This document shows positions 16,863 to 24,827 of a DNA stretch of 64,000 bases, one piece after another. Made by a program: the position numbers and the translations under genes. Source of the DNA: Metabacillus kandeliae (GTDB lineage: Bacteria > Bacillota > Bacilli > Bacillales > Bacillaceae); the NCBI RefSeq assembly GCF_021166585.1, contig NZ_JAJOZE010000001.1, forward strand, positions 886,062-950,061, written 5' to 3'. Below the pieces are notes generated by a model. The model was not told the DNA's origin. It did not search any database and was given only the letters and a program-made list of their open reading frames with translations. Every line of letters starts with the position of its first letter. Position 1 is the first letter of the stretch.

Positions 16863-18190
16863 CACAGAAAAACGAAAACACTGAAAAAAAGGCAGGCAGT
16901 CTGACAGAAAGCTGGCTTCGAAGAAGAAAGGACAGCATTCCAAGAGGACCTTTTCATACGGTGGAGGCCATTGCAGCGGAAGCTAAAGGAGCGATTGTCT
17001 GCGATATAGAAGGTAATCGCTTTCTTGATTTCGCTGGGGGCATCGGTTCGTTAAACGCAGGGCATTGTCCGAAAAAGGTTGTTGATGCGGTAAAGGAGCA
17101 GCTGGACCGCATGATTCACCCCTCTTTTCATGTCATGCTGTATCCAGCTTATATTGAGCTTGCAGAAAAGCTCAACGCGCTAGTGCCCGGGGAGCATAAA
17201 AAGAAAACGCTGCTGTTAAACAGCGGGGCAGAAGCTGTTGAGAATGCTGTGAAAATCGCACGAAGGTATACCGGCAGAAGAGGAATTGTTTCCTTTGAGC
17301 GGGGCTTTCACGGAAGAACATACATGGCGATGTCACTGACAAGCAAGCCCAAGCCTTACAAAAACGGATTCGGTCCATTTGCCGGTGATACGTATAAGCT
17401 TCCGTATCCGTACTATTTCAGGGAAGCTTTGCAGGAGGAAGAAGCGGATGAAAGGCTTCTTAACCAAATTGGGGAATTTTTCCTGAGGGAAGTGCCGCCT
17501 GAAGATATTGCTGCTTTTATTATCGAACCGGTACAGGGGGAAGGCGGGTTTGTTATCCCATCAGCCCGCTTTATAAAAGGACTGGAAGAAATCTGCAGAA
17601 AGCATGGCATTCTCCTGATTGCAGATGAAATACAGACAGGATTCGGCAGAACAGGAAAAATGTTTGCGATGGAACATTTTGGTGCTGTCCCTGATATTGT
17701 GACATTGTCCAAATCCATTGCAGCAGGATTTCCGCTAAGTGCTGTAACAGGAAGGGCAGAAATTATGGATGCTCCCGAAGTGGGCGAAATCGGCGGAACT
17801 TATGGCGGAAGCCCTCTTGCCTGTACAGCAGCTTTGAAAGTGATCGAAATGATTGAAGAAGAAAACCTCCTGGAAAGAGCGGAATGGATTGGAAGTCAAA
17901 TTGAAAAAACAGGACTTGAGCTTCAAAAAGACTGCCCGTTTTTAGGAGAGGTCCGCAGGCTCGGCGCAATGGCTGCTTATGAAATAACAGAAGGCAGCAG
18001 CAGAAAGCCTGACAAAGAAAAAACGATAACACTTTTAGCGGAAATAAAACGGAGAGGCGTCATTCTCATGAATGCAGGCTTATACGGAAATGTGATCAGG
18101 TTTCTTTGCCCGCTTGTGATAGCGGACGATGAACTGAAAGAAGGACTGTCCATCATCAAAGAAGTGTTTCTGGAAAGCAGAAAATCATAA
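16859..18190 (+). CDS. Class III aminotransferase, GABA aminotransferase-like
   Basis: A 443-residue PLP enzyme whose motifs follow 4-aminobutyrate aminotransferase closely: IPRGPFHTVEAIAAEAKGA, NSGAEAVENAVKIARRYTGR, FHGRTYMAMSLTSK, IEPVQGEGGF, ADEIQTGFGRTGK, the PLP lysine in LSKSIAAGFPLSAV, and GGTYGGSPLACTAAL. ATGA overlap with the deacylase gene shows it belongs to the operon. As I recall, the B. subtilis cluster lacks this gene. If the deacylase yields 4-aminobutyrate, this enzyme would convert it to succinate semialdehyde, so the cluster would reach the edge of the TCA cycle. The substrate remains an inference. Confidence 0.85.
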   Translation: MTQKNENTEKKAGSLTESWLRRRKDSIPRGPFHTVEAIAAEAKGAIVCDIEGNRFLDFAGGIGSLNAGHCPKKVVDAVKEQLDRMIHPSFHVMLYPAYIELAEKLNALVPGEHKKKTLLLNSGAEAVENAVKIARRYTGRRGIVSFERGFHGRTYMAMSLTSKPKPYKNGFGPFAGDTYKLPYPYYFREALQEEEADERLLNQIGEFFLREVPPEDIAAFIIEPVQGEGGFVIPSARFIKGLEEICRKHGILLIADEIQTGFGRTGKMFAMEHFGAVPDIVTLSKSIAAGFPLSAVTGRAEIMDAPEVGEIGGTYGGSPLACTAALKVIEMIEEENLLERAEWIGSQIEKTGLELQKDCPFLGEVRRLGAMAAYEITEGSSRKPDKEKTITLLAEIKRRGVILMNAGLYGNVIRFLCPLVIADDELKEGLSIIKEVFLESRKS

Positions 18191-18209
18191 GAAGGCAAGG
18201 GGGATTGCC

Positions 18210-19052
18210 GTGGAGGTTATAACCCTTAAAAAAGGAGCCTTTACAGCTGAAATTGTTCTTGACCATGGTAATCAAAGGACAAAATTAGAAAATTACAGAG
18301 GAGATTTTATCAGGGCCGCAAAGGAAGCAGTCCAGTTGGCTTCACTGCACCGCCATACAAAAGTCATTGCCAAAGTGAAGAATAGGGATCTTTCTGCAGC
18401 AAGAGAGGCGCTGTTTCTTCAGGAAGGGATCCTTCACCATTATTTTGGCGGCAGTGACGCGTGGCTTTTTTCAAGGTTCCTTTCAGAAGAACGACGGCAG
18501 ACACTCACATGGGTTGAAGAAGACACCATTCTTCTTTCGATAAAGAAGAAAGATAAACCCGCTGAGGTTTCAGAAAGCGGAATAACCATCAGAAAAGCAG
18601 GCCAGAACGATGCGGAAAAGCTCGCAGCTTTATACGGAAGCATTTTCACCCTGTACCCTGTTCCGCTGTTTGATCCGGAGTATATTAAGGAAAGCATGAA
18701 AAATGGCAATATTTATTTTGCAGCAGAAAAAGACGGAGCTGTGATCAGTGCTGCTTCTGCAGAGATAAACAGAACTTTTGCAAATGCGGAAATCAGCGAT
18801 TGCGCCACACATCCTGAAAACCGAAGCCAGCGGCTGATCTACAGGATCATAAATATGCTTGAAGAGGAATTGAGAACAGAAGGAGTATACTGCACCTATT
18901 CACTTGCAAGGGCAAGAAGCGCTGGAATGAATGCCGTGCTCTTAAACAGCGGATATCACTATACCGGCAGGCTGCTGAATAACTGCTGGATTCTGGAATC
19001 CTTGGAAAATATGAATATATGGTGCAAAAATCTGGCCAAAACACCCTTTTGA
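18210..19052 (+). CDS. ablB: Beta-lysine N6-acetyltransferase (AblB, YodP-like)
   Basis: A 280-residue protein with a C-terminal GNAT domain (about 130-275): the ITIRKAGQNDAEKLAALYGSIF start, FAAEKDGAVISAASAEI core and ENRSQRLIYRIINMLEE acetyl-CoA loop. The N-terminal part is the region specific to beta-lysine acetyltransferases. It would acetylate the terminal amino group of beta-lysine made by the next gene product; in archaea the product is an osmolyte, in bacilli probably a catabolic intermediate. It starts with GTG after AAGGGGG. A SigK-like promoter for kamA overlaps its 3' end. Confidence 0.85.
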   Translation: MEVITLKKGAFTAEIVLDHGNQRTKLENYRGDFIRAAKEAVQLASLHRHTKVIAKVKNRDLSAAREALFLQEGILHHYFGGSDAWLFSRFLSEERRQTLTWVEEDTILLSIKKKDKPAEVSESGITIRKAGQNDAEKLAALYGSIFTLYPVPLFDPEYIKESMKNGNIYFAAEKDGAVISAASAEINRTFANAEISDCATHPENRSQRLIYRIINMLEEELRTEGVYCTYSLARARSAGMNAVLLNSGYHYTGRLLNNCWILESLENMNIWCKNLAKTPF

Positions 19053-19069
19053 TGCCGCATGCATACTCT
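19043..19069 (+). promoter_or_regulatory. Possible SigK promoter ahead of kamA
   Basis: AC at 19043-19044 and CATACTCT at 19062-19069 are 17 bp apart, fitting the SigK pattern. It could give a second, later mother-cell transcript of kamA alone. Short motif, moderate chance of coincidence. Confidence 0.35.
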
Positions 19070-19122
19070 GCGCCTAGATGGCTCCTGCCTCTAAATTGCA
19101 CGAATGAAAGGGGAAAGCGCGA

Positions 19123-20538
19123 ATGACCCAGGCACTTTACAAGCCCAAAAGGCACTGGAAAGACGTTGAGCTTTGGAAAAATGTCACTGATGAGCAATGG
19201 AATGACTGGATATGGCAGCTCACCCATACTATTCGGACATTGGATGATTTGAAAAAAGTAATCCACCTCACAAAAGACGAAGAAGAAGGCGTTAAAATTT
19301 CCACTAAAACGATTCCATTGAATATTACACCATACTACGCATCACTGATGAATCCTGATGACCCGCGATGCCCGATCCGAATGCAGTCTGTACCTGTATC
19401 AAACGAAATGAACAAAACAAAATACGACCTCGAAGATCCGCTCCACGAGGATGAAGATTCTCCTGCCCCTGGCTTAACGCACAGGTATCCGGACAGGGTG
19501 CTTTTTTTGGTCACAAACCAATGCTCTATGTATTGCCGCTACTGCACAAGAAGGCGGTTTTCAGGACAAATCGGCATGGGAGTTCCTAAAAAGCAGCTGG
19601 ACCAGGCCATCAGCTATATTGCAGAAACGAAGGAAGTCAGGGATGTACTCATCTCAGGAGGAGACGGCTTGCTGATCAATGATCAGATCCTGGAATATAT
19701 CCTCAAAAACCTCAGAGCGATCCCGCACGTCGAAATTATCCGGATCGGCACAAGAGCGCCGGTCGTATTTCCGCACCGGATTACAGAAAACCTGTGCGCC
19801 ATTTTGAAAAAGTACCACCCAGTCTGGCTGAATACTCATTTTAATACGTCAATTGAAATTACAGAAGAAGCAAAAAAAGCCTGTGAAATGCTCGTTGATG
19901 CAGGTGTGCCTGTCGGGAATCAGGCAGTCATTCTGGCAGGCATTAACGACAGTGTTCCGATTATGAAAAAGCTCATGCACGATCTTGTGAAAATAAGAGT
20001 TCGTCCTTACTACATTTATCAGTGCGATTTATCAGAAGGCATCGGCCACTTCAGAGCGCCTGTTGCTAAAGGACTTGAAATTATGGAAGGGCTCCGGGGC
20101 CATACATCAGGTTATGCTGTACCGACATTTGTCGTTGATGCTCCTGGGGGAGGAGGGAAAATTTCCCTGCAGCCAAATTATGTGATCTCCCAGAGTCCGG
20201 AAAAAATTGTTCTCCGCAATTATGAAGGGGTCATTACAGCTTATCCAGAACCGGAAGGCTACACGGCAGGCAGGGCAGACGACTATTTCAACAGCATCTA
20301 TCCGGAAGCAAAAGAAAAAGCTTCTGCTGCAGGAGTGGCAGGTTTTTATAACGATTCAGTATTTAATCTTGTCCCAGAAGGACTGAGCAGAATCAATAAG
20401 CGAAAATCCTATCAATCAGAACCAGGACACCAGTCACTGAAAAATATGCGCGAAAAGCGCGATCAGCTGAAAGAAAAGAAATTTCAAGCCCAGCAGGCAA
20501 AAATGAACGAAGGAAACTCTTCTGATGAAGAAGTGTGA
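19123..20538 (+). CDS. kamA: L-lysine 2,3-aminomutase
   Basis: A 471-residue radical SAM, PLP-dependent enzyme that converts L-lysine to L-beta-lysine. The iron-sulfur motif CSMYCRYC has Cys134, 138 and 141; GGDGLLINDQILEYIL and RIGTRAPVVFP are strongly conserved, and the PLP lysine lies in DAPGGGGKISLQPNY near residue 345. N-terminal 100 residues and the Lys/Gln-rich tail after 440 are usual for Bacillus enzymes. GAAAGGGG precedes the ATG. It is the last enzyme gene of the cluster, with the YokU gene overlapping its end. Confidence 0.95.
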   Translation: MTQALYKPKRHWKDVELWKNVTDEQWNDWIWQLTHTIRTLDDLKKVIHLTKDEEEGVKISTKTIPLNITPYYASLMNPDDPRCPIRMQSVPVSNEMNKTKYDLEDPLHEDEDSPAPGLTHRYPDRVLFLVTNQCSMYCRYCTRRRFSGQIGMGVPKKQLDQAISYIAETKEVRDVLISGGDGLLINDQILEYILKNLRAIPHVEIIRIGTRAPVVFPHRITENLCAILKKYHPVWLNTHFNTSIEITEEAKKACEMLVDAGVPVGNQAVILAGINDSVPIMKKLMHDLVKIRVRPYYIYQCDLSEGIGHFRAPVAKGLEIMEGLRGHTSGYAVPTFVVDAPGGGGKISLQPNYVISQSPEKIVLRNYEGVITAYPEPEGYTAGRADDYFNSIYPEAKEKASAAGVAGFYNDSVFNLVPEGLSRINKRKSYQSEPGHQSLKNMREKRDQLKEKKFQAQQAKMNEGNSSDEEV

Positions 20539-20803
20539 ATGGTGCGAATCCTCCAAAATTCAAGCCGGTGAAGAAACGGTTTTCTGGGAGCTCCCTGACG
20601 GCAGCAGAGCCATCACAATTACTGATGCACCTTCCATTCACTGTTTTTCCTGCACGATGAATTACCAAAGTCAACAAACGATAAAAGAAATAGAAGATCA
20701 GCTGCTGTTAATCAATACAGGTCTGCTGCCAGAAACCATTTCGTACAAAAGTCTTCTTGAGCAGCCAAGACTGCTGAAAAGAAATTATTTTGATTTTTCC
20801 TAA
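20525..20803 (+). CDS. YokU family zinc-finger protein near lysine aminomutase
   Basis: A 92-residue protein with two CXXC knuckles, CEWC (residues 4-7) and CFSC (about 40-43), of the YgiT-type zinc finger seen in antitoxin-like proteins. The YokU family is known for occurring beside ablA/kamA; function unknown. Its ATG lies inside the kamA end (14-bp overlap), so it is in the same transcript. A terminator begins at its stop codon. Confidence 0.85.
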   Translation: MKKCEWCESSKIQAGEETVFWELPDGSRAITITDAPSIHCFSCTMNYQSQQTIKEIEDQLLLINTGLLPETISYKSLLEQPRLLKRNYFDFS

Positions 20804-20825
20804 CAGGGAGGCTCCCTGTTTTTTC
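20803..20825 (+). terminator. Terminator of the kamA cluster
   Basis: ACAGGGAG, three-base loop, CTCCCTGT and then a T-run. Confidence 0.85.
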
Positions 20826-20879
20826 TTTTTAGAATCATCAGCTATAATAGTAGAAATAAAAAGCTGATGGGGGATCAAA

Positions 20880-21101
20880 ATGAAGTCCTTTTACCACTAC
20901 TTAATGAAATACAGGCAAGGAAAGCCTGCTGATGCCATCAGCAGATTTGCCAACGATGCCTATGATGACCACTCTTTTCCGAAAAGCTCCTCGCATTATG
21001 AGGAAGTGTCGAGCTACCTTGAACTGAACGGCCATTATCTTGAAACAATGGCTGTTTTTGACGAAGCATGGGATTTGTATTTAGCAGAAACGAAAAAGTG
21101 A
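20880..21101 (+). CDS. yozE: YozE family protein (UPF0346)
   Basis: A 73-residue all-helical protein of the YozE SAM-like fold. The opening KSFYHYLMKYRQ and the DDHSFPKSSSHYEEVSSYLE core are characteristic. The function of the family is not known. TGATGGGGGATCAAA precedes the ATG, and a TATAAT-like box lies about 30 bp further upstream. Its neighbours YokU and YodN are the same as in B. subtilis. Confidence 0.9.
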   Translation: MKSFYHYLMKYRQGKPADAISRFANDAYDDHSFPKSSSHYEEVSSYLELNGHYLETMAVFDEAWDLYLAETKK

Positions 21102-21105
21102 TGGG

Positions 21106-21138
21106 GAAAAAAGCGGGCCATAGCGGTACCGCTTTTTA
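21106..21138 (+). terminator. Terminator of yozE
   Basis: GAAAAAAGCGG and CCGCTTTTTA form the stem; the loop is 11 bases. Confidence 0.7.
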
Positions 21139-21147
21139 TATTGGATG

Positions 21148-21262
21148 AAGGTTTGGACAGTAGAGCAGGCGTTTTGGACAGTGAAACGTCAAAAATGGCC
21201 AGTAAAGCATGAATTTCCGCCAGTAAAGTGATCATTTCGGACAGTGAATGAAAAGCTGGCTG
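21148..21262. repeat. Short imperfect tandem repeats around a GRCAGTRAA core
   Basis: Five degenerate units about 22-25 bp apart share a core resembling TTGGACAGTAAAGC: TTGGACAGTAGAG, TTGGACAGTGAAA, TGGCCAGTAAAG, CGCCAGTAAAG and CGGACAGTGAATG. The stretch lies between yozE and YodN and has no long reading frame with a ribosome site. Purpose unknown. Confidence 0.6.
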
Positions 21263-21416
21263 CAGTTTCGTTAACACAGATCAAAGAGAGGAGCGGATAA
21301 ATGAATTTTTATTGCTGAAAAGTTCATTATCTCTTATTACAAGTAAAGAGGTGATGAAAAAAATGCAGAAAGGGATTAATGATGAATTTATAACATAATT
21401 ATGTAACCGTCCTGTA

Positions 21417-21451
21417 TTTGTTCAAACAATACTTTGTTCTAAATAAACAAC
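21417..21451 (+). promoter_or_regulatory. Ter-like site 1 of the distal pair
   Basis: TTGTTCAAACAATACTTTG followed by TTCTAAATAAACA. It shares TTGTTCTAAATAAACA-type sequence with the site at 63538-63571 next to the rtp gene. It agrees partly with the RTP-binding consensus I recall from B. subtilis (A site overlapping a B site with core CTATGTACYAAAT). Weaker than the rtp-proximal copies. Confidence 0.45.
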
Positions 21452-21502
21452 TTTCAAGCCGCAGAAAGCATTCTTAAAAGAAGCAAGTATTAACTAAGAA
21501 AA

Positions 21503-21534
21503 AATTTAACAAAACAATGTTCTAAATAATCATA
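21503..21534 (+). promoter_or_regulatory. Ter-like site 2 of the distal pair
   Basis: AATTTAACAAAACAATG followed by TTCTAAATAATCAT and then AATTCAAAACCAGT. The same ATGTTCTAAATAATCAT and AATTCAAAACCAGT pieces follow in the same order at 63614-63650. It lies 83 bp from site 1, in the same orientation. The remaining part of 21263-21682 is AT-rich with no other structure seen. Confidence 0.5.
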
Positions 21535-21682
21535 ATAAAAATTCAAAACCAGTAACCAAGGAACCTTAACTCCTCATTCTCCAGAACTTCGAACTTCCTC
21601 CCTAAAGCACGCTCTTGCCTATACCTAAAATCTGCTCCGGCATATACTATTTTATCTTTTCGAAGTGCGGGAGGAAGGAAAA

Positions 21683-22369
21683 ATGGCCTCGAATTCACCT
21701 AAGTATCAGGTTGGAGATGTTGTCGTGGTTATTATCTATGGCACCGTCGGCACTATTACAAGCGTTTACCAGGTAAATCAGCAGTTTTTATATGAGGTCA
21801 ATCACGGAGAAGTTCTTTTTTTCGAGAGGGCAATCGTTCCTTATAAGGATTATGAAGGAAATGTTTTTGAAATAGAGCGGGTTGAGATTGAATATAACTT
21901 TGCAATTGGCGATTTAGTTAATATTAAAGGTTATGGGAAAGACCTTTTTAAGATTGCAGGTCTAAGAACAGAGGTATGGCGCTATTTGGAGGACGGCTGG
22001 GAAGACACTGTCTATGAGCTTACAAGAGTAACAGACGGAGAATGGCTGGAAGCAGCGGAAGAAGAGCTGGAACTTGTGATGAGCCAGCAGGAAGCAGAAA
22101 AATGCCTGCAGCAGATCATGATGCTTTATTCTTCTAAACAAAGCTCCCCTGAGTGGGATAAGCTGCTTGCAGGTGCACTTCCTGAGATTAAGAAAGGCGT
22201 AGAAGAGAGCAGAACAAAAATGATCAACCATCTGCTCGATATCTACAATGATTACGTTGTTCTGTATCACATGTTTCAAGACAGGGAGTACCAGGAAATG
22301 ATGGATCTCGTCCTTGAAAGCCTGAAGCGCTATACGAGCGAAGAAGATGAAAACAGCGGGGAAGACTAA
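21683..22369 (+). CDS. YodN-like protein, function unknown
   Basis: A 228-residue soluble, acidic protein. The N-terminal half contains two small beta-barrel-like segments (YQVGDVVVVIIYGTVGTITSV and FAIGDLVNIKGYGKDLFKI) of the kind seen in KOW/SH3-like domains; the C-terminal half is helical and ends EEDENSGED. It occupies the yodN position of B. subtilis, between yozE and yozD. I start at ATG 21683 after GGAGGAAGGAAAA. The 3' end overlaps a convergent small gene by three bases. Confidence 0.75.
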   Translation: MASNSPKYQVGDVVVVIIYGTVGTITSVYQVNQQFLYEVNHGEVLFFERAIVPYKDYEGNVFEIERVEIEYNFAIGDLVNIKGYGKDLFKIAGLRTEVWRYLEDGWEDTVYELTRVTDGEWLEAAEEELELVMSQQEAEKCLQQIMMLYSSKQSSPEWDKLLAGALPEIKKGVEESRTKMINHLLDIYNDYVVLYHMFQDREYQEMMDLVLESLKRYTSEEDENSGED

Positions 22370-22503
22370 AAGAAAAAGAGCACAGCCTGCCATAAAATAA
22401 TAGGCATGAGAAAGACTGCAGCAAAAAGAAATAAACCGCATGCTGTTCTATTTAAGTATTTATCAAATTTCCCGCTGTCAAGAAACGCTAGAAATTGATT
22501 CAT
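22366..22503 (-). CDS. Small membrane protein, 45 aa
   Basis: AGGAGGGAAAATA precedes an ATG opening a 45-codon frame. The N-terminal 20 residues are polar (NQFLAFLDSGKFDKYLNRT) and the rest is a single hydrophobic helix (LFLFAAVFLMPIILWQAVLFFF). It is convergent with, and overlaps, the YodN gene end. The ribosome site and clean topology support a real gene; family not recognised. Confidence 0.65.
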   Translation of the reverse strand: MNQFLAFLDSGKFDKYLNRTACGLFLFAAVFLMPIILWQAVLFFF

Positions 22504-22648
22504 TATTTTCCCTCCTAATGGCTTGTCCTGTTAAACTTTATGAATAGAGGACAGGCGATATGACCGTTTTCCAAATATTTTCCTTTTGGATAAGCAGTCA
22601 TAAGTCCTTGATTTGCTTCATAAACAATAACCAAAGGGGGCGCTGCTG

Positions 22649-22822
22649 TTGAAAGAAATTGAAGTTGTGATTGACACAGAGGAAATTGCGGAATACTTTT
22701 ATCGCGAACTGATTAAAAGAGGCTACATACCAGTGGAATCAGAACTTGACGCAATGGCAGACATTACGTTTGATTATTTGCTTGAAAAATGCATTATACA
22801 TGAAGAATCTTCTGATGAATAA
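22649..22822 (+). CDS. yozD: YozD family protein
   Basis: A 57-residue acidic protein starting at TTG, eight bases after AAAGGGGG. KEIEVVIDTEEIAEYFYREL and ADITFDYLLEKCIIHEE match the YozD family as I recall it. Function unknown. It lies between YodN and YodM homologues, as in B. subtilis. Confidence 0.85.
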   Translation: MKEIEVVIDTEEIAEYFYRELIKRGYIPVESELDAMADITFDYLLEKCIIHEESSDE

Positions 22823-22826
22823 GTGA

Positions 22827-22855
22827 AAAGGCCGGCCTGATGGCTGGCCTTTTTG
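22827..22855. terminator. Terminator between yozD and the DUF2515 gene
   Basis: AAAAGGCCGGCC and GGCTGGCCTTTTT form a stem with one wobble pair and a four-base loop. Confidence 0.85.
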
Positions 22856-22858
22856 TAT

Positions 22859-23980
22859 TTATGGAAGCAGCTCATATACTTGTTTGGGGATCAGGTGGGC
22901 AGGACCCAGTTTCGCCAGATTAAAGAGAACTTTTGCTGAAACATCCTCAACCTTGGCAGAATCAAAAGCATCAAAGCCTTCTGCAAGCCCCATATCCGTA
23001 AACCAGTCTTCTTTTGAGAAAAAAGAATGAGCATGATCAGGCCATGCCTCTTTTAGAGCAGTACTCTCCAGCAAGGATGATCCGCTGTCTTTTGAATAAA
23101 GGTGCGGCCAATAGTCATTTCTGGAGCCGCAGTGGGGGTGGAGGAAAGCAAACTGGCAGCATGATTGCAGAAGCAATGGATTGCCAAAAAGCATGGCGTA
23201 AAGCTTTTTCCCCGTCTGTATACGGTGCCCGGCACTTTTGAAATGAGACACCAGCACGCCAGCAAGAGAATAAGTCCGTTCCTTTTCCCTTTTCTTGTAT
23301 GGAAAAAAAACACTTGTCATGCCCATGAACTCCTGAAGGAAAAACTTAGGGTTCTGAAAAATCACCTGCTGTATGTGCGGAAGACGGACAAGCCTCTGCT
23401 GAAGCAGCTCCTGCTCATTTTTGATCAAAGCATTCGTCAGCAGTGAAGAATGCTTTGTATGAAAAAAATAATTCCAGACAGGCTCCATAAATTTTGAAAC
23501 AGCAAATGCGGGAAGCAAAGAAAAAAGAGATTTGTTTTGCTGCTTGCTGTGTTGGTACAAAAGAAGCTGGGGATAAGCGTCATAAAAAATGAACGCGTTG
23601 GCTTTTTCTAAAAAAAGATAAAAATCTTCCTGTTCTTTTTTCTTCAAAAGATTTCCGTAATGAGGACTTTTGAGATCGGTCATACTCCATCCGCCATTTC
23701 TGGAAACCATATGAGCTAAAAATGCCCAGTGTATTTCAGGGTTGCTGCGGTAAAAATCCAAATAGGCTTTTGTACGGGTCACATTGTTCAGATTGTGATG
23801 ATCTCTTTCCGCTTTTATCTGAGCGACAAGCTGCTTTTCGTCCTGGTTAAGGATAAGCGGGGATTTTTTCAGCAGCATGTCTTGCAGGCTGCTGAAAAGC
23901 TTTTGCCTGGCTTTTAAGTCTGGAGCAGTATCAAAAAGGTGGTTATTTCTATTAGTTCCAATAAAGGAGGGCAGGCGCAC
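22859..23980 (-). CDS. DUF2515 family protein (YppC-like)
   Basis: A 373-residue basic protein of the DUF2515 type: LNNVTRTKAYLDFYRSNPEI followed by HWAFLAHMVSRNGGWSMTDL is the family hallmark. It lacks a clear signal peptide, and long helices with many His, Phe and Tyr suggest a membrane-peripheral protein. The start is GTG after GAGGTGCTGGA. Function unknown; in B. subtilis the relative sits elsewhere (near recU/ponA), so the position here is not conserved. Confidence 0.75.
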   Translation of the reverse strand: MRLPSFIGTNRNNHLFDTAPDLKARQKLFSSLQDMLLKKSPLILNQDEKQLVAQIKAERDHHNLNNVTRTKAYLDFYRSNPEIHWAFLAHMVSRNGGWSMTDLKSPHYGNLLKKKEQEDFYLFLEKANAFIFYDAYPQLLLYQHSKQQNKSLFSLLPAFAVSKFMEPVWNYFFHTKHSSLLTNALIKNEQELLQQRLVRLPHIQQVIFQNPKFFLQEFMGMTSVFFPYKKREKERTYSLAGVLVSHFKSAGHRIQTGKKLYAMLFGNPLLLQSCCQFAFLHPHCGSRNDYWPHLYSKDSGSSLLESTALKEAWPDHAHSFFSKEDWFTDMGLAEGFDAFDSAKVEDVSAKVLFNLAKLGPAHLIPKQVYELLP

Positions 23981-24152
23981 TCCAGCACCTCACTTTCCTT
24001 GTGATACTGTTTTTTTATGTTAAAAATGCGGAAGTGGTTCAACAAAAGTGATGTTAGAATCCGCGATTGTTTTTACTTGCTGCAGTTAGGGGAAAATAGG
24101 GACAGGAATTCGATGAAGCACTCATTATAGTAAGAATACGGAGAGTATTAGA

Positions 24153-24764
24153 ATGAAATGGTTTCTCAGCTGTCTGATGATTTTTGCATATTTGGGATAC
24201 ACAGCTGATTCAGGGGTTTCATGGCAGCTGGACAAGTTTATTGCTTTAAAACTGGAAGAGATCAGGTTTCCCTTCCTGACCGAAACGATGATGGCGATTA
24301 CGGAACTTGGTTCATTTCGATGGACACTTCCGCTGATGCTTGTTTTTCTGCTATGGCTTTGCTGCCGGAAAAAATGGATCCCTTCCCTTTTTCTTATATT
24401 TTCTTTTTTCAGCGTTCGCTTATTTAATACAATATTAAAAGGACTTTATGAAAGAGACAGACCATCCTTCAACCCGCTTGCGGATGAAGAGAGCTACAGC
24501 TATCCAAGCGGACATGCAATGAACAGTACAGTCTTCTATGGGTATTTATGCTATATTTTAATTGAAGAATTTCCATTTATAAAAAGTAGGAAAAAGTGTT
24601 TTTATATAGTAACAGCGGTGTTGATCTGCATTATTGGATTTTCAAGATTATATCTCGGTGTTCATTACTTGACTGATATTGCCGGAGGCATCACAGCAGG
24701 AGCAGCGTGGCTGATTATAATATTCAAGATCATACAGTCGACAAAAATAGAAGAAAAGCGATAA
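24153..24764 (+). CDS. PAP2 family phosphatase (YodM-like)
   Basis: A 203-residue membrane protein with five or six helices. The three PAP2 motifs are present: KGLYERDRP (C1), YPSGHAMNS (C2 with the catalytic-assist His) and SRLYLGVHYLTDI (C3 with the nucleophile His). Family members dephosphorylate undecaprenyl pyrophosphate, phosphatidate or phosphatidylglycerol phosphate. It sits beside yozD as YodM does. ACGGAGAG precedes the ATG. Confidence 0.9.
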   Translation: MKWFLSCLMIFAYLGYTADSGVSWQLDKFIALKLEEIRFPFLTETMMAITELGSFRWTLPLMLVFLLWLCCRKKWIPSLFLIFSFFSVRLFNTILKGLYERDRPSFNPLADEESYSYPSGHAMNSTVFYGYLCYILIEEFPFIKSRKKCFYIVTAVLICIIGFSRLYLGVHYLTDIAGGITAGAAWLIIIFKIIQSTKIEEKR

Positions 24765-24827
24765 AGGGTTTTGGCGTCCTTGCGGCAAATTATATGGGAA
24801 AAGTGAACAGCTTTTCTTTTTTGAATG

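Noticed and set aside
21148-21262. CRISPR-like array
   Set aside because: Units are too short and too degenerate, spacers are not of constant length, and no cas genes are present.
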